64,000 bases of DNA, from contig JANYLH010000027.1 in the NCBI GenBank assembly GCA_025357915.1, positions 101,305 through 165,304 of the forward strand. The letters run 5' to 3'. Every line of letters starts with the position of its first letter. Position 1 is the stretch's first letter. This DNA is from Gammaproteobacteria bacterium. GTDB taxonomy: Bacteria; Pseudomonadota; Gammaproteobacteria; Steroidobacterales; Steroidobacteraceae. The translations under genes and the position numbers were made by a program. Positions 52,448 to 63,808 of the stretch are shown piece by piece. The notes under the pieces are model-generated. The model was not told where the DNA came from, did not search any database, and worked only from the letters and a program-made list of their open reading frames with translations.

Positions 52448-52855
52448 CTAGGGTTCCGGCACCGCCGCTCGTTTTTCGACGAATTCGATGATCGGCTCGG
52501 AACCGGTGCAGGCAATCTCGCCGTCGATCTGCGCGCCCAGGGCGATCGCGATGCGCTTGCCGGTGATCCGGCCACGCAGCCTGGCGCTGGCGCCGATCTC
52601 GAGCTTGTCCGCTACCGTGAGGTTGCCGACCACGGTACCGGCGATCACGGCGCGCTCGGCGTGCACGTCGCCTTCCCAGCGGGCGCCGCTCGAAATCGCC
52701 ACCTCGCCGCCGATGTGGCCGTTGCCCTGTACGGTGCCGTTGACGAGCAGTGCGCCCTGGGTTTCGATGTCGCCGACCAGACGCGTGTGTTGGGCGATGA
52801 GCGAGGGCGTCGAGCCGAGGCGGTCGAGCAGGCGGCGGCGTGGCAGTTCACTCAT
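52448..52855 (-). CDS. Bactofilin
   Basis: 135 residues. The DUF583 beta-helix has short repeats: LVGDIETQGALLVNGTVQGN, IGGEVAISSGARWEGDV, AVIAGTVVGNLTVADKLEIG, RLRGRITGKRIAIALGAQIDGEI. Bactofilins polymerise without nucleotides and place cell-wall enzymes. The N-terminal 25 residues and C-terminal 15 are non-repeat tails. It is divergent from a SPOR lipoprotein across 36 bases, which suggests a shared cell-wall role. Confidence 0.92.
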   Translation of the reverse strand: MSELPRRRLLDRLGSTPSLIAQHTRLVGDIETQGALLVNGTVQGNGHIGGEVAISSGARWEGDVHAERAVIAGTVVGNLTVADKLEIGASARLRGRITGKRIAIALGAQIDGEIACTGSEPIIEFVEKRAAVPEP

Positions 52856-52891
52856 GCTGGTACAATATCCGACCTCGCCCTGGAGTAAAGA

Positions 52892-53653
52892 ATGCGCAAG
52901 TCTCATATTGGACTGATCGCCATGCTGACGGCGGTCACGATTGTCATGGCCGGCTGCAGCCGCGTCGGGGAAGACTGGAAGGCCGCACAGGCCGCCGACA
53001 CCACCGAGGCCTACCAGGATTTCCTGCGCCAGCACCCGGACAGCGAGTTCGGCGTCCCCGCCCAGGAGCGCGTCAAGCAGCTCGCCGAAGACCGTGACTG
53101 GCAGCAGGCCTCCAAGACCGACACCCTCGATGCCTACCAGCAGTTCGTCGCCACGCATGCCGACGGCAAGTGGGCGCAGGAAGCGCGCGTGCGCATTGAG
53201 AATTTCCAGCTCACCGCCAGCGGCCAGGTTCCGCCGGGCACCGGCGGCGCAGCTGGTGTGGCCGGTGCGGTAGCCACGGCGCCCGCGGCGCCGGGGATGA
53301 CGGCGCCTGCCGTGGCCGCACCGCCGCAGAAGGCGCAGCCCGGGGCGGAGCCCGCGGTGACGGTGAAATCCCCAGCCAAGCCCGCCGCGCCCAAGGCGGA
53401 GGGTAAACCCGCGGCGAGGCACCTGGTGCAGCTCGGGTCCTTCGGTTCGAAGGCCGGCGCCGAAGCGGCCTGGCACAAGCTTGGCAGCCGCTTCCCGGGG
53501 CAACTCAAATCGCTCCAGCCGCATTACGAGGCGGCGCGGGCGCACGGCAAGGCGGTGGTGCGCCTGCAAGTGGCGCTGCCGACGCCGCAACGGGCGCACG
53601 AGCTGTGCGCGGCGCTGAAAAAGCAGTCGCAGGCCTGCATGCCCATCGGTTGA
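52892..53653 (+). CDS. SPOR-domain lipoprotein
   Basis: 253 residues. Lipoprotein signal with MAGC (Cys at about 22), then two TPR-like short repeats (AAQAADTTEAYQDFLRQHPDSEF and ASKTDTLDAYQQFVATHADGKW), an Ala/Pro-rich linker (about 110-175) and a C-terminal SPOR domain beginning HLVQLGSFGSKAGAEAAW. SPOR domains bind septal peptidoglycan stripped of stem peptides. Good ribosome site (GGAGTAAAGA). Confidence 0.9.
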   Translation: MRKSHIGLIAMLTAVTIVMAGCSRVGEDWKAAQAADTTEAYQDFLRQHPDSEFGVPAQERVKQLAEDRDWQQASKTDTLDAYQQFVATHADGKWAQEARVRIENFQLTASGQVPPGTGGAAGVAGAVATAPAAPGMTAPAVAAPPQKAQPGAEPAVTVKSPAKPAAPKAEGKPAARHLVQLGSFGSKAGAEAAWHKLGSRFPGQLKSLQPHYEAARAHGKAVVRLQVALPTPQRAHELCAALKKQSQACMPIG

Positions 53654-53663
53654 TGCAGCCCGC

Positions 53664-55064
53664 GTGGACCTGAACAGTGAATCAGCGCTCAGGGTTGCGG
53701 CGCACCGGGTCGTGGCGCGATGGCTGGGCGTCGCCCTGCTGTGCACGCCGGTCGCCGCACCCGCCGCCGCATTATCGGCGCCTGCGCCCATGAGCTTCGC
53801 CGCCACCGGCGCCGCGATCCAGACGCGCACGCTCGCCAACGGCATGCAGATTATCGTCTGGCCTGACCACAATATCCCCAGCGTGGCGCTGTTCAACTGG
53901 GTGCATGTCGGCAGCCGCAATGAGGGGACCGGCACCACGGGCCTGGCGCACTTCTTCGAACACATGATGTTCAACGGTACTGCGCACCGCTCGCAGGGCG
54001 AGTTCGACCGGCTGCTCGAAGCGAGCGGCGGCAGCAACAACGCCTATACCTCGCAGGACGTCACGGTCTACCAGGACTGGTTTCCGCGTTCGACGCTAGA
54101 ACTGGTGTTCGAACTCGAGAGCGACCGCCTTGCCAATCTCGCTTTCGAACCCAAGGTGGTCGAGAAGGAACGCGAAGTGGTCTATTCGGAACGCCGCCTG
54201 CGCGTTGAAGACAGCAATCCGGCGCTCCTTAACGAGCAGGTGCAGGCCACGGCCTTCATCGCTCATCCCTACCGGATTCCGACCATCGGCTGGCCCTCGG
54301 ACATCAAGGCCTGGACGCTGGGCGACCTGCAGAACTTCTATCGCACCTGGTACGCGCCGAATAACTGCACGCTGGTGCTGGTGGGCGATGTCGAGCCCGC
54401 GCAGGTGTTCGCGCTGGCCGAGAAATACTACGGACCGATACCGCGCGGGCCGGCGACGCAGCCGGTGCGCACGGTGGAGCCCGAGCAGACCGGCGAGCGC
54501 CGGCTGGTCATCGAACGCAGTGGCCAGAACCCGCTGGTGCAGATGGCGTGGCACGCGATCTCGGCTGACGATCCGCGTGCCCCGGCCCTGAACCTGTTGC
54601 AGACCATCCTGACGCAAGGTGACGCCGCGCGGCTCCACCGGCTGCTGGTCGAAGAGCGCAAGCTTGCGGTCGAAGTGGGAAGCGGGTGGTCGGAAGGGTT
54701 CGATCCGAACATCTATTCCGTCTATGCCACGCTCGCCGAAGGCGCTTCCACCAGCGATTTCGAGCAGGCGCTGAACGGCGAACTCGCGCGGCTCGTCGAC
54801 CAGGGCGTGACCGACACGGAGCTGGCGCGCGCCAAGCACCAGGTCGCGGCTTCTTTCTGGCGCGGCGTCTCGACGCTCGACGGCAAGGCACGGCTGCTGG
54901 GCGAATACGCGGTGCTGCACGGCGACTATCGCAAGCTCTTTACGGCGCCCGGCGCCTACGAGCGCGTGAGCGCCGCCGAGGTGCTGGCCGTGGCGCGCGC
55001 TGTGTTCAAGCCGGAGCATCGCACGGTTGGCGTGCTGCTGCCGCGCGCGGCGGACGGGCATTAA
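53664..55064 (+). CDS. M16 zinc peptidase, catalytic subunit
   Basis: 466 residues from GTG. A signal-like N-terminus (about 1-35) precedes two M16 domains. The inverted zinc motif HFFEH is at 96-100, and the third ligand Glu is in EKEREVVYSE about 75 residues on. The second-domain R/Y pair region is near the WYAPNNCTLVLVGD segment. It probably works in the periplasm with the adjacent, inactive partner. It starts 10 bases after the SPOR gene. Confidence 0.92.
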   Translation: MDLNSESALRVAAHRVVARWLGVALLCTPVAAPAAALSAPAPMSFAATGAAIQTRTLANGMQIIVWPDHNIPSVALFNWVHVGSRNEGTGTTGLAHFFEHMMFNGTAHRSQGEFDRLLEASGGSNNAYTSQDVTVYQDWFPRSTLELVFELESDRLANLAFEPKVVEKEREVVYSERRLRVEDSNPALLNEQVQATAFIAHPYRIPTIGWPSDIKAWTLGDLQNFYRTWYAPNNCTLVLVGDVEPAQVFALAEKYYGPIPRGPATQPVRTVEPEQTGERRLVIERSGQNPLVQMAWHAISADDPRAPALNLLQTILTQGDAARLHRLLVEERKLAVEVGSGWSEGFDPNIYSVYATLAEGASTSDFEQALNGELARLVDQGVTDTELARAKHQVAASFWRGVSTLDGKARLLGEYAVLHGDYRKLFTAPGAYERVSAAEVLAVARAVFKPEHRTVGVLLPRAADGH

Positions 55065-55067
55065 CAG

Positions 55068-56495
55068 GTGAGGGCCGCCCTGATGGTTGCAGTGACGATC
55101 CTGGCCGCAGCAGGCGACGGCGTAGCTGCGGTGCCGGCGGCACCCGTGAGCGTGGACCATGTCAACGTTCCGGTGCCGGCCCATGAGCGCGTCACGCTGC
55201 CCAACGGGCTACGGCTGATCCTGGTACCACGCCACGACATTCCGCTGGTGGCGTTCAATCTCCTGCTGCGCGGCGGTGCGCAGCTCGACCCGCCGGGGCG
55301 CGATGGCACCGCGGCGCTCGCCGCCGACCTGCTCACGCACGGTGCGGGCAAGCGCGACGCCTACGCGTTTGCCGACGCGGTGGAGGGGTCGGGCGGTAAC
55401 CTCGATGCTGCTGCGCGCGGCGAGTTCATCCAGGTGCAGGGCCAGTTTCTTGCGCAGGACAGCCGGGTGATGCTTGAACTGCTGGCCGACGCCGTGCTGC
55501 ATCCGCGCTTCGACGACGGTGAATTCGAGAAACTGCGCGCACGCCGCATTGAGGAACTCAAGGCCGCCAAGGATTCCGCGCCGCAGTCGCTCCTCGGCAA
55601 TTACGGTCGTGCGCGCCTGTTCGCCGGGCACCCTTACGGCCGGCCCGTCGGCGGGAGCGAGCAGAGTCTCGCGCAGATCACGCGCGCCGATGTAACGGGC
55701 TTCTACTCCGCCCAGGCCGGTGCCGATCGCGCCACGCTGGTCATCGCCGGAGATTTCGAGCCGGCGCGGATCCGCAGGGACGTCGCCGCGATCTTCGGCG
55801 GCTGGCAGCGGGCACAGAATCCACTGCCGGCGCTTGCCCCGACCGCGCGCGTGAGCGGGCGGCGGGTACTGCTGGTCGACTCACCGGGCTCGACCCAGAC
55901 TTACTTCTGGTTGGCAAACGTCGGTGTGCCGCGCCGCTTTCCGCAGCGGGCTGCGCTCAATATCGCGAACCTCGCTTTCGGCGGCAGTTTTGCCTCGATG
56001 CTGAACCAGGATCTGCGCGTCAAGGCTGGCCTTACCTACGACGCCAGCTCGCGCTTCACACGCGGCGCCGTCGCCGGTGATTTCGCGATCACTTCATTCA
56101 CGCAGACCGACAACACCGGCCGGGCCGTCGATCTGGCGCTGGCCACCCTGGGGAGGCTGAAGCACGACGGCCTGGACGCGGCTGCCATCGGCTCGGCCCG
56201 CAACTTTCTGCTCGGCCAGTATCCCCTGGCCTTCGAGACGCCGTTCGACTGGGCGGTGGCCCTGGGTGACCTCGATCTCTATGACCTGCCCGAGAGTTAT
56301 ATTGGCCACTTCGGCTCCGATCTGGTGGCCACCGATGCCAGCGCGGTTCGCGCCGTCATCGATGAAGCATTCCCGTCGCCGGACAATCTCGACATCGTGC
56401 TGATCGGCGATGCGGCGCGCATCCGCGAGGCCGCTGCCCGCTTCGGGCCGGTCACGACGATACCGCTGGCTGCCCCCAACTTTAGCGCCCGGTAG
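55068..56495 (+). CDS. M16 peptidase homologue, non-catalytic partner
   Basis: 475 residues with a signal peptide (about 1-21) and the same two-domain fold. At the place of the zinc motif it has TAALAADLL, so it cannot bind zinc. The C-terminal domain keeps LVDSPGSTQTYFWLANVG and AGLTYDASSRFTRG, which form the substrate-closing face. Such active/inactive pairs form heterodimers. It begins 3 bases after the catalytic gene. Confidence 0.92.
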   Translation: MRAALMVAVTILAAAGDGVAAVPAAPVSVDHVNVPVPAHERVTLPNGLRLILVPRHDIPLVAFNLLLRGGAQLDPPGRDGTAALAADLLTHGAGKRDAYAFADAVEGSGGNLDAAARGEFIQVQGQFLAQDSRVMLELLADAVLHPRFDDGEFEKLRARRIEELKAAKDSAPQSLLGNYGRARLFAGHPYGRPVGGSEQSLAQITRADVTGFYSAQAGADRATLVIAGDFEPARIRRDVAAIFGGWQRAQNPLPALAPTARVSGRRVLLVDSPGSTQTYFWLANVGVPRRFPQRAALNIANLAFGGSFASMLNQDLRVKAGLTYDASSRFTRGAVAGDFAITSFTQTDNTGRAVDLALATLGRLKHDGLDAAAIGSARNFLLGQYPLAFETPFDWAVALGDLDLYDLPESYIGHFGSDLVATDASAVRAVIDEAFPSPDNLDIVLIGDAARIREAAARFGPVTTIPLAAPNFSAR

Positions 56496-56910
56496 CGCAC
56501 GGAGCGCACTGCCGCACGATGTGCTCGCGCCCAACCCAGCGTCCTCGTGTGGCGAACGGGTGGTGGTCGCCCGCCTACTCCTGGGTCAGCAAAGCGAGTA
56601 TCGGGGAGCGACTTGACCCAGGAGTAGGGGGACGACCACCGCAGGCCCGCAACGCGAGGCCACAGTGATTAACCTCATGGCCATGAATACATTGACCGCC
56701 GATGCATCGTCGGTAATATTCGATCACATAGGTTGATGGGTGCCATCGGGTGTCGGGTATGCGGGCCGTTCGGCCGGTTAACCGTGCCTGTTTTCCGGGT
56801 CATGGGTCCGGGTTGCCCGCCGCAAGTCTCTGAAATTATTCGTTTAATATCCGAGTCCAGGCGCTGCCAGGACGGCTGGCCCGTGCGCGGGTGACGCCAA
56901 GAGGGATCTG
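56496..56910. repeat. Gene-free stretch with a REP-like large hairpin
   Basis: No gene is seen in 415 bases. A near-perfect inverted repeat has 27-base arms at 56563-56589 and 56615-56641 (25 of 27 paired), enclosing 25 bases. No T run follows on either strand, so it is not a standard terminator. It looks like a REP/MITE-type element. The rest, 56700-56880, is less GC-rich and must hold the gltB promoter, but I cannot pick a firm -35/-10. Confidence 0.55.
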
Positions 56911-59900
56911 ATGGCTGAGCACAGCACGCGACTTGCGGCACCGCCGAAGCAGGGGCTCTACGACCCGAAGTACGAGCACGATGCCTGTGGCGTCGGCTTC
57001 GTGGTCGACATCAAGGGCCGCAAGTCGCATCGCATCGTGCAGCAGGCGATCGAGATCCTGCGCAACCTCGATCATCGCGGCGCCTGCGGTTGTGAAGCCA
57101 ACACCGGCGACGGCGCGGGCGTGCTGGTGCAGATGCCCCACCGCTTCCTCGTGGAGGCGGCCAGGAAGGCGCGCATCGCGCTGCCGGAGGCCGGCCAGTA
57201 CGCCTGTGGCCTGGTGTTCCTGCCGCGCAACCCGACCAAGCGCCGCCGGCTCGAAGAGCAGCTGAGCCACATCGTGCAGTCGGTGGGCCTGACGCTGCTG
57301 GGCTGGCGCACCGTGCCGACCGACAATTCGACGCTCGGCGAGACCGCACGCGTCAGCGAGCCGTTCATGCGCCAGGTGTTTATAGGGCGCGCTCCGGAAC
57401 TGACGGACGATATGGCTTTCGAGCGCCTGCTCTACGTGGTGCGCAAGCGCGCCTACAGCGAGATCCGCACCTCGACCATCGACGGCGCGGAGTACTGGTA
57501 TGTCGCCAGCCTGTCCTTCAAGACGCTGGTCTACAAGGGCATGCTCATGACCGAGCAGCTGGCCCGGTATTTCCCCGATCTGCAGAGCCCGCTGATGGAA
57601 TCTGCGCTGGCGCTGGTCCATTCGCGCTTCAGCACCAATACTTTCCCGAGCTGGGACCGCGCCCATCCCTATCGCTACGTCGCGCACAACGGCGAGATCA
57701 ATACCGTGCGCGGCAACATCAACTGGATCAAGGCGCGCGAGTCGCTGTTCGAATCGGAACTGTTCGGCGAGCACATGCGCGAGCTCCTGCCGGTGATCAA
57801 TCCCAACGGCAGTGACTCGGCGATGTTCGACAACACGCTCGAGCTGCTGGTGCTCGCGGGCCGCTCGCTCCCGCACGCGATGATGATGATGATTCCCGAG
57901 CCGTGGTCGGCGCACGAGACCATGGACGACGCGCTGCGCGCCTTCTACCGGTATCACTCCTGCCTGATGGAGCCCTGGGACGGACCGGCCGCGATCACCT
58001 TTACCGACGGCCGGCAGATCGGCGCCATGCTCGATCGCAACGGCCTGCGCCCCTCGCGCTACTACGTCACCCGTGACGACCTGGTGATCATGGCCTCCGA
58101 AGTCGGCGTGCTGGATATTCCGCCGCAGGACATCGTCCGCAAGGGACGGCTCCAGCCCGGCCGCATGTTCCTGGTCGACACCGTGCAGGGCCGCATCATC
58201 GAGGACGAAGAGATCAAGCGGGCCGTCGCCGCCGAGCGGCCCTACCAGCAGTGGCTCGACGAGCACCTGGTGACGCTCGAATCGCTCCCGCCGGCAGGCG
58301 CGCTGCCGCAGGTCGATCACGACACGCTGCTGCAACGGCAGGTGGCCTTCGGCTACACCTTCGAAGACCAGCGTCTGCTCATCGAACCGATGGGACGCAA
58401 CGGTGTCGAGGCGATCGGCTCGATGGGCAACGACACGCCGCTGGCGGCGCTGTCTTCGCGCCCGCGCTTGCTGTACGACTATTTCAAGCAGCTGTTCGCG
58501 CAGGTCACCAACCCGCCGATCGACAGCATCCGCGAAGAGCTGATCACCTCGAGCGAGATGCTGATCGGCGCCGAGGGCAACCTGCTGCAGCCGCGCCCCG
58601 CGGATTGCCGCCAACTCGAGCTCGCCGGCCCGGTGCTGACCAACGAGGATTTCGCACGGCTCCGGCGCATGGACCTGCCGGGCCTCAAGGTCGGCGTGCT
58701 GCCGATCCTGTTCCGCGTGACGCGCGGCGAAGTGGGGCTGGTCAAGTCGATGGAAGAGCTGCGCATCATGGCGCGGCGCATGATCGAGGAAGAGGACGTC
58801 AGCGTGCTGATCCTCACTGATCGGGGCATCAACCGCGAGTTTGCCGCGGTGCCGGCGCTGCTGGCGGTGGCCGGGCTCCATCACTACCTGCTCCGCGAAC
58901 AGCTGCGCACGCGCGTGAGCCTGGTGCTCGAAACCGGGGAAGCGCGCGAGGTGCATCATTTCGCGCTGCTGGTCGGTTACGGGTGCAGCGCGATCAATCC
59001 TTACCTGGCGTTCGAAACCATGGACGGCATGATCGGCGCTGGCATGCTGACCAACGTCGATCACAAGCTGGCCTGCAAGAATTTCGTCAAGGCGGCCACC
59101 AAGGGCATCGTCAAGGTGGCCTCGAAGATGGGCATCTCGGCGATCCAGAGCTACCACGGGGCGCAGGTGTTCGAGGCTGTGGGGCTTCGCCAGGACGTGA
59201 TCGATGACTACTTCACCGGCACGGCTTCGCGGGTCGGTGGCATCGGCATGGATGTGGTCGCCAAGGAAGTGCTGATGCGCCATCGCGCGGCTTTCCTCGA
59301 GCGCGGCGCCGATGGCGAGCCGCTCGGGGCAGGCGGCCAGTACCAGTGGCGCGCGGGCGGCGAATACCACCTGTTCAACCCCGAGTCGATCCATCGCCTG
59401 CAGAAGTCGGTGCGCACCGGCAGCTACGCCACCTACAAGTCCTATGCCGCGCTGATCAATGACCAGTCGCAGCAGCTGTGCACGCGGCGCGGACTCCTCG
59501 ACCTGAAGCAGGGCGACGCCGTGCCGCTCGACGAGGTCGAATCGGTCGAGAGCCTGATGAAGCGCTTCAAGACCGGTGCGATGTCCTACGGTTCGATCAG
59601 CCAGGAGGCGCACGAGACCCTCGCCATCGCCATGAACCGGATCGGTGGCAAGAGCAATACCGGCGAAGGCGGTGAGGATCCGGCACGCCACCGTCCGCTG
59701 CCGAACGGCGATTCGAAGAATTCGGCCATCAAGCAGGTGGCCTCGGGGCGCTTTGGCGTCACCAGCGAATACCTGATGAGCGCGCGCGAGCTGCAGATCA
59801 AGATGGCGCAGGGCGCGAAGCCCGGCGAGGGCGGCCAGCTCCCCGGCAGCAAGGTCTACCCCTGGATTGCCAAGACGCGGCACACCACCGCGGGCGTTGG

Positions 59901-61521
59901 CCTGATCTCGCCGCCTCCGCACCACGACATCTATTCGATCGAAGACCTGGCGCAGCTGATCCACGATCTCAAGAACGCCAACCGCGACGCGCGCATCAGC
60001 GTCAAGCTGGTGGCCGAGGTCGGCGTCGGCACGGTGGCGGCCGGTGTCTCCAAGGCGCACGCGGATGTGGTGCTGATCAGCGGTTACGATGGCGGCACCG
60101 GCGCCGCGCCGCAGACCTCCATCGCCCACGCCGGGCTGCCGTGGGAGCTGGGGCTCGCCGAGGCCCACCAGACGCTGGTGCTGAACAACCTGCGCAGCCG
60201 CATCGTGGTCGAGACCGACGGGCAGCTCAAGACCGGGCGCGATGTGGTGATCGCCGCGCTGCTGGGCGCCGAGGAATTCGGCTTCGCGACCGCGCCACTG
60301 GTTTCGCTTGGCTGCATCCTGATGCGCGTCTGCCACCTCAATACCTGCCCGGTGGGTGTGGCGACGCAGGATCCGCGCCTGCGCGAGCATTTCGCGGGCA
60401 AGCCTGAGCACGTGGTCAACTTCATGCGCTTCATCGCCCAGGACACGCGCGAGCTGATGGCGCAGCTGGGCTTCCGCACGCTCGAGGAAATGGTCGGGCG
60501 CGTCGACCGGCTCGAGCCGCGCAAGGCGATCGATCACTGGAAAGCGCGCGGCTTCGACTTCAGCAATATCCTTTATCAACCGGATGTCGGTGATGAAGTC
60601 GGCCGCTACCACCAGGTGGCGCAGGACCATGGCCTCGAGCAGTCGCTGGACATGAGCACGCTCCTCGATTTGTGCAAGCCCGCCATTGAGCGTGGCGAGC
60701 AGGTGCGGGCCGAGCTGCCGATCCGCAACGTGAATCGCGTGGTCGGCACGATCACGGGCAGCGAGGTGACACGCCGGTACGGCGCCCAGGGACTCCCCGC
60801 CGATACCATCCGTCTCAAGTTCAATGGTTCGGCGGGCCAGAGCTTCGGCGCCTTCCTGCCGCCGGGCATGACGCTGCACCTCGAGGGCGACGCCAACGAC
60901 TACGTCGGCAAGGGGCTGTCGGGCGGCAATCTCATCATTCACCCGCCAGTGGGTTCGGGTTTCCTGGCTGCTGACAACATCATCATCGGCAACGTCGCCC
61001 TCTACGGCGCGACCAGCGGCCAGGCCTATATCTGCGGCATGGCCGGTGAGCGCTTTGCGGTACGCAACAGCGGAGCCGACGCCGTGGTGGAAGCGGTGGG
61101 CGACCACGGCTGCGAGTACATGACCGGCGGACGCGTCGTGGTGCTGGGCCGGGCCGGGCGCAATTTCGGCGCCGGCATGTCCGGCGGGGTCGCCTACGTG
61201 CTCGACGAGCAGGGCGATCTTCCCCGGCGCGTCAATGCGCAGATGGTCGAAGTCGAGCGGCTCGGCGAGCCGGCCGAGATCGCCGCAGTGCGGGCGCTGG
61301 TGGAGCAGCACCAGGCGCACACCGGCAGCAAGCGGGCTGCGGCGCTGCTCGCGCAATGGGACCAGGTGGTGCCGCGCTTCGTCAAGGTGATACCCAAGGA
61401 CTACAAGCGCGTGCTCGCCTGCATGCGTCGCGCCCATGACCAGGGCCTCTCCGGTGACGAGGCGGTCATGGCCGCCTTCGAGGAAAACGCCCGCGATCTC
61501 GCGCGCGTCGGCGGCAACTAG
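56911..61521 (+). CDS. gltB: Glutamate synthase (NADPH) large subunit
   Basis: 1536 residues. The N-terminal glutaminase has its nucleophile at Cys26 in HDACGVGF, exposed after removal of a short propeptide. The FMN synthase domain has [19 protein letters not shown] residues, and the 3Fe-4S cluster Cys are in [12 protein letters not shown]. The C-terminal beta-helix has GGNLIIHPP and [11 protein letters not shown]. It forms two glutamates from glutamine and 2-oxoglutarate. AGAGGGA five bases before ATG supports the start. gltD follows after 37 bases. Confidence 0.97.
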   Translation: MAEHSTRLAAPPKQGLYDPKYEHDACGVGFVVDIKGRKSHRIVQQAIEILRNLDHRGACGCEANTGDGAGVLVQMPHRFLVEAARKARIALPEAGQYACGLVFLPRNPTKRRRLEEQLSHIVQSVGLTLLGWRTVPTDNSTLGETARVSEPFMRQVFIGRAPELTDDMAFERLLYVVRKRAYSEIRTSTIDGAEYWYVASLSFKTLVYKGMLMTEQLARYFPDLQSPLMESALALVHSRFSTNTFPSWDRAHPYRYVAHNGEINTVRGNINWIKARESLFESELFGEHMRELLPVINPNGSDSAMFDNTLELLVLAGRSLPHAMMMMIPEPWSAHETMDDALRAFYRYHSCLMEPWDGPAAITFTDGRQIGAMLDRNGLRPSRYYVTRDDLVIMASEVGVLDIPPQDIVRKGRLQPGRMFLVDTVQGRIIEDEEIKRAVAAERPYQQWLDEHLVTLESLPPAGALPQVDHDTLLQRQVAFGYTFEDQRLLIEPMGRNGVEAIGSMGNDTPLAALSSRPRLLYDYFKQLFAQVTNPPIDSIREELITSSEMLIGAEGNLLQPRPADCRQLELAGPVLTNEDFARLRRMDLPGLKVGVLPILFRVTRGEVGLVKSMEELRIMARRMIEEEDVSVLILTDRGINREFAAVPALLAVAGLHHYLLREQLRTRVSLVLETGEAREVHHFALLVGYGCSAINPYLAFETMDGMIGAGMLTNVDHKLACKNFVKAATKGIVKVASKMGISAIQSYHGAQVFEAVGLRQDVIDDYFTGTASRVGGIGMDVVAKEVLMRHRAAFLERGADGEPLGAGGQYQWRAGGEYHLFNPESIHRLQKSVRTGSYATYKSYAALINDQSQQLCTRRGLLDLKQGDAVPLDEVESVESLMKRFKTGAMSYGSISQEAHETLAIAMNRIGGKSNTGEGGEDPARHRPLPNGDSKNSAIKQVASGRFGVTSEYLMSARELQIKMAQGAKPGEGGQLPGSKVYPWIAKTRHTTAGVGLISPPPHHDIYSIEDLAQLIHDLKNANRDARISVKLVAEVGVGTVAAGVSKAHADVVLISGYDGGTGAAPQTSIAHAGLPWELGLAEAHQTLVLNNLRSRIVVETDGQLKTGRDVVIAALLGAEEFGFATAPLVSLGCILMRVCHLNTCPVGVATQDPRLREHFAGKPEHVVNFMRFIAQDTRELMAQLGFRTLEEMVGRVDRLEPRKAIDHWKARGFDFSNILYQPDVGDEVGRYHQVAQDHGLEQSLDMSTLLDLCKPAIERGEQVRAELPIRNVNRVVGTITGSEVTRRYGAQGLPADTIRLKFNGSAGQSFGAFLPPGMTLHLEGDANDYVGKGLSGGNLIIHPPVGSGFLAADNIIIGNVALYGATSGQAYICGMAGERFAVRNSGADAVVEAVGDHGCEYMTGGRVVVLGRAGRNFGAGMSGGVAYVLDEQGDLPRRVNAQMVEVERLGEPAEIAAVRALVEQHQAHTGSKRAAALLAQWDQVVPRFVKVIPKDYKRVLACMRRAHDQGLSGDEAVMAAFEENARDLARVGGN

Positions 61522-61558
61522 ACCGTCACCACAACTGGCAGCCAACGGCACATTGTAG

Positions 61559-63043
61559 ATGGGTAAACCTACCGGATTCTTCGAGTACTTGCGCGAGCTG
61601 CCGGTCGATCGGACGCCTGCGATGCGCGTGCGCGACTGGAACGAATTCCACCACCACATGGAAGAGCGGCGCCTGCGCCAGCAGGGCGCGCGTTGCATGG
61701 ATTGTGGCGTGCCCTTCTGCCAGACCGGCAAGCTCATCAGCGGCATGGCCTCGGGGTGTCCGGTCAACAATCTTATCCCTGAGTGGAATGACCTCGTCTA
61801 CCGCGGACTGTGGCACGAGGCGCTCGATCGATTGCACCTGACCAATAATTTCCCCGAGTTCACCGGCCGCGTGTGCCCCGCGCCCTGCGAGGGCTCCTGC
61901 GTGCTCGGCATGAACGCGCCGCCGGTGGCGATCAAGACGCTCGAGAACGCGATCATCGACAAGGGTTTCGAGTCCGGTTGGGTGCTGCCGCATGTGCCGG
62001 CGGTGCGCAGCGGCAAGACGGTCGCGGTGGTTGGCTCCGGCCCCGCGGGCCTGGCTGCCGCCGCGCAGCTCAACCGCGCCGGTCACCTGGTCACGGTGCT
62101 CGAGCGCGCCGACCGTCCCGGGGGCCTCCTGATGTATGGCATCCCGAATATGAAGCTCGACAAGCGCGAGGTCGTGCTCCGGCGCATCGAACTGCTCGAG
62201 CGCGAGGGCGTCAAGTTCCTGTGCAATGCCAACGTTGGCGAGAACGTCGAGGGACCCTTGCTGTTGCGCGATTTCGACGCGGTCGTGCTCTGTACCGGCG
62301 CCACCCAGGCGCGCGATCTGCAGGTGCCGGGCCGCAATTCTCCCGGCGTACATCTGGCGATGGATTATCTCACGGCCAGTACGCAGGCCCTGCTCAACGG
62401 CGGCGCCGATCACGCAGTCATTCACGCGCGCGACAAGGATGTGGTCGTCATTGGCGGTGGCGACACCGGCACCGATTGCGTCGGTACGGCGATGCGCCAG
62501 GGATGCCGGAGCCTCGTGCAGCTCGAGATCCTGCCGCGGCCGCCCGCTGAGCGCGCGGCTGACAACCCCTGGCCCGAATGGCCGAAGGTCTACAATCTCG
62601 ACTATGGCCAGGAAGAGGCCGCTGCCCGCTTCGGTGGCGACCCGCGCAGCTATTCAACCACGGTGAAGAAGTTCATCGCCGGCGCCGATGACGCGCTCGC
62701 CTCGCTCGTGACGGTAGCGATCAGGTGGGAAAAGAACGCCACGGGCCAGTTCACACCCGTTGAACAGGCCGGGAGCGAACGCACCCTGCCCGCGCAGCTG
62801 GCGCTGCTCGCCATGGGGTTCCTCGGGCCGGAGCAATCGCTCCTGGGTGATCTCAAGACCGCCATCGATGCGCGCAGCAACGTGCAGGCCGAGTACGGCA
62901 AGTACACGACCAGCGTCAAGGGCGTGTTCGCTGCCGGCGATTGCCGCCGCGGCCAGAGCCTCGTGGTCTGGGCCATCAACGAGGGGCGCGGCGCGGCGCG
63001 CGAGTGCGACCGGTACCTGTCGGGGCGCACCAGCCTGCCTTGA
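61559..63043 (+). CDS. gltD: Glutamate synthase (NADPH) small subunit
   Basis: 494 residues. The N-terminal 4Fe-4S Cys are in ARCMDCGVPFCQ and RVCPAPCEGSC. FAD binding is in VAVVGSGPAGLAAAAQL, NADPH binding in VVVIGGGDTGTDC, and a second FAD contact in GVFAAGDCRRGQSLVVWAI. It feeds electrons from NADPH to GltB. The ribosome site is weak, suggesting translational dependence on gltB. Confidence 0.97.
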   Translation: MGKPTGFFEYLRELPVDRTPAMRVRDWNEFHHHMEERRLRQQGARCMDCGVPFCQTGKLISGMASGCPVNNLIPEWNDLVYRGLWHEALDRLHLTNNFPEFTGRVCPAPCEGSCVLGMNAPPVAIKTLENAIIDKGFESGWVLPHVPAVRSGKTVAVVGSGPAGLAAAAQLNRAGHLVTVLERADRPGGLLMYGIPNMKLDKREVVLRRIELLEREGVKFLCNANVGENVEGPLLLRDFDAVVLCTGATQARDLQVPGRNSPGVHLAMDYLTASTQALLNGGADHAVIHARDKDVVVIGGGDTGTDCVGTAMRQGCRSLVQLEILPRPPAERAADNPWPEWPKVYNLDYGQEEAAARFGGDPRSYSTTVKKFIAGADDALASLVTVAIRWEKNATGQFTPVEQAGSERTLPAQLALLAMGFLGPEQSLLGDLKTAIDARSNVQAEYGKYTTSVKGVFAAGDCRRGQSLVVWAINEGRGAARECDRYLSGRTSLP

Positions 63044-63073
63044 CACAGGAAGTGCCCGCCGGCTCGGGGGCCG

Positions 63074-63808
63074 CTAGGTTAGCCGTCGCGCGGCGAGCTC
63101 GATGACGCGCCCGGCGAGTTCCACGGGGCACACCAGCAGATCGGGCATATAGGTATTGGCCTGGTTGTAGCGCAGCGGGCTGCCGTCCAGCCTCGATACG
63201 TGCAGGCCCGCGGCCCGCGCGACCGCGACTGGCGCGCAACTGTCCCATTCATGCTGGCCGCCCGAGTGCAGGTAAACGTCGGCCTCGCCGCGTACCACCG
63301 CCATCATCTTCGCGCCGGCCGACCCCATCGGGATCAGCTCGGCGCCGAGCGCCTCGGCCACGGCTGCCGCTTCTGTGGCGGGGCGCGTGCGGCTGACCAC
63401 CAGGCGCAGCTTGCCGCTGTGCCTCGGGCGATTCAGGGCCTCGTCGCTGCTGAGCGTGAGCGGGAGTCCCGGCAGGGCTACGGCGCCGAGCACGGCCTCG
63501 CCATCGATCGTCAGCGCCACATGCACCGCCCAGTCGGCGCGCGCCTCGCCGTATTCGCGCGTGCCGTCGAGCGGATCGACGATCCAGACACGGCTGGCAG
63601 TCAGGCGCGCAGGGCTGTCCTTTTCCTCTTCAGAGAGGATCGCGTCGCCCGGGCGGTGCGAGCGCAGGGCCTGCGTAATGAAGCTATTGGCAAGCTGGTC
63701 GCCGAGGGCGCCGAGCGCCTTGCCCTCGAACAAGCCCGACTGACGCAGGTCCATCAGGATGCGCCCGGCGCTTTCCGCGATCTGCCGCGCGAGTTCGCTG
63801 TCGTTCAT
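63074..63808 (-). CDS. cysQ: 3'(2'),5'-bisphosphate nucleotidase CysQ-like (IMPase family)
   Basis: 244 residues. Metal sites LSEEEKD and [14 protein letters not shown], and the C-terminal [19 protein letters not shown], match the inositol-phosphatase superfamily, PAP-phosphatase branch. It removes phosphate from PAP, the by-product of PAPS use. Its start overlaps the stop of the upstream adenylylsulfate kinase gene, so the pair runs sulfate activation and its clean-up. Confidence 0.9.
   Translation of the reverse strand: MNDSELARQIAESAGRILMDLRQSGLFEGKALGALGDQLANSFITQALRSHRPGDAILSEEEKDSPARLTASRVWIVDPLDGTREYGEARADWAVHVALTIDGEAVLGAVALPGLPLTLSSDEALNRPRHSGKLRLVVSRTRPATEAAAVAEALGAELIPMGSAGAKMMAVVRGEADVYLHSGGQHEWDSCAPVAVARAAGLHVSRLDGSPLRYNQANTYMPDLLVCPVELAGRVIELAARRLT

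Noticed and set aside
56563..56641. Considered as a rho-independent terminator for the M16 operon
   Set aside because: Neither strand has a U tract after the stem, and the stem is much longer than usual terminators.
56836..61770. A 1644-codon open frame on the minus strand opposite gltB
   Set aside because: It is the mirror of the high-GC third-position bias of gltB; the translation is His/Arg/Ala-rich with no recognisable domain, while gltB is complete on the other strand.
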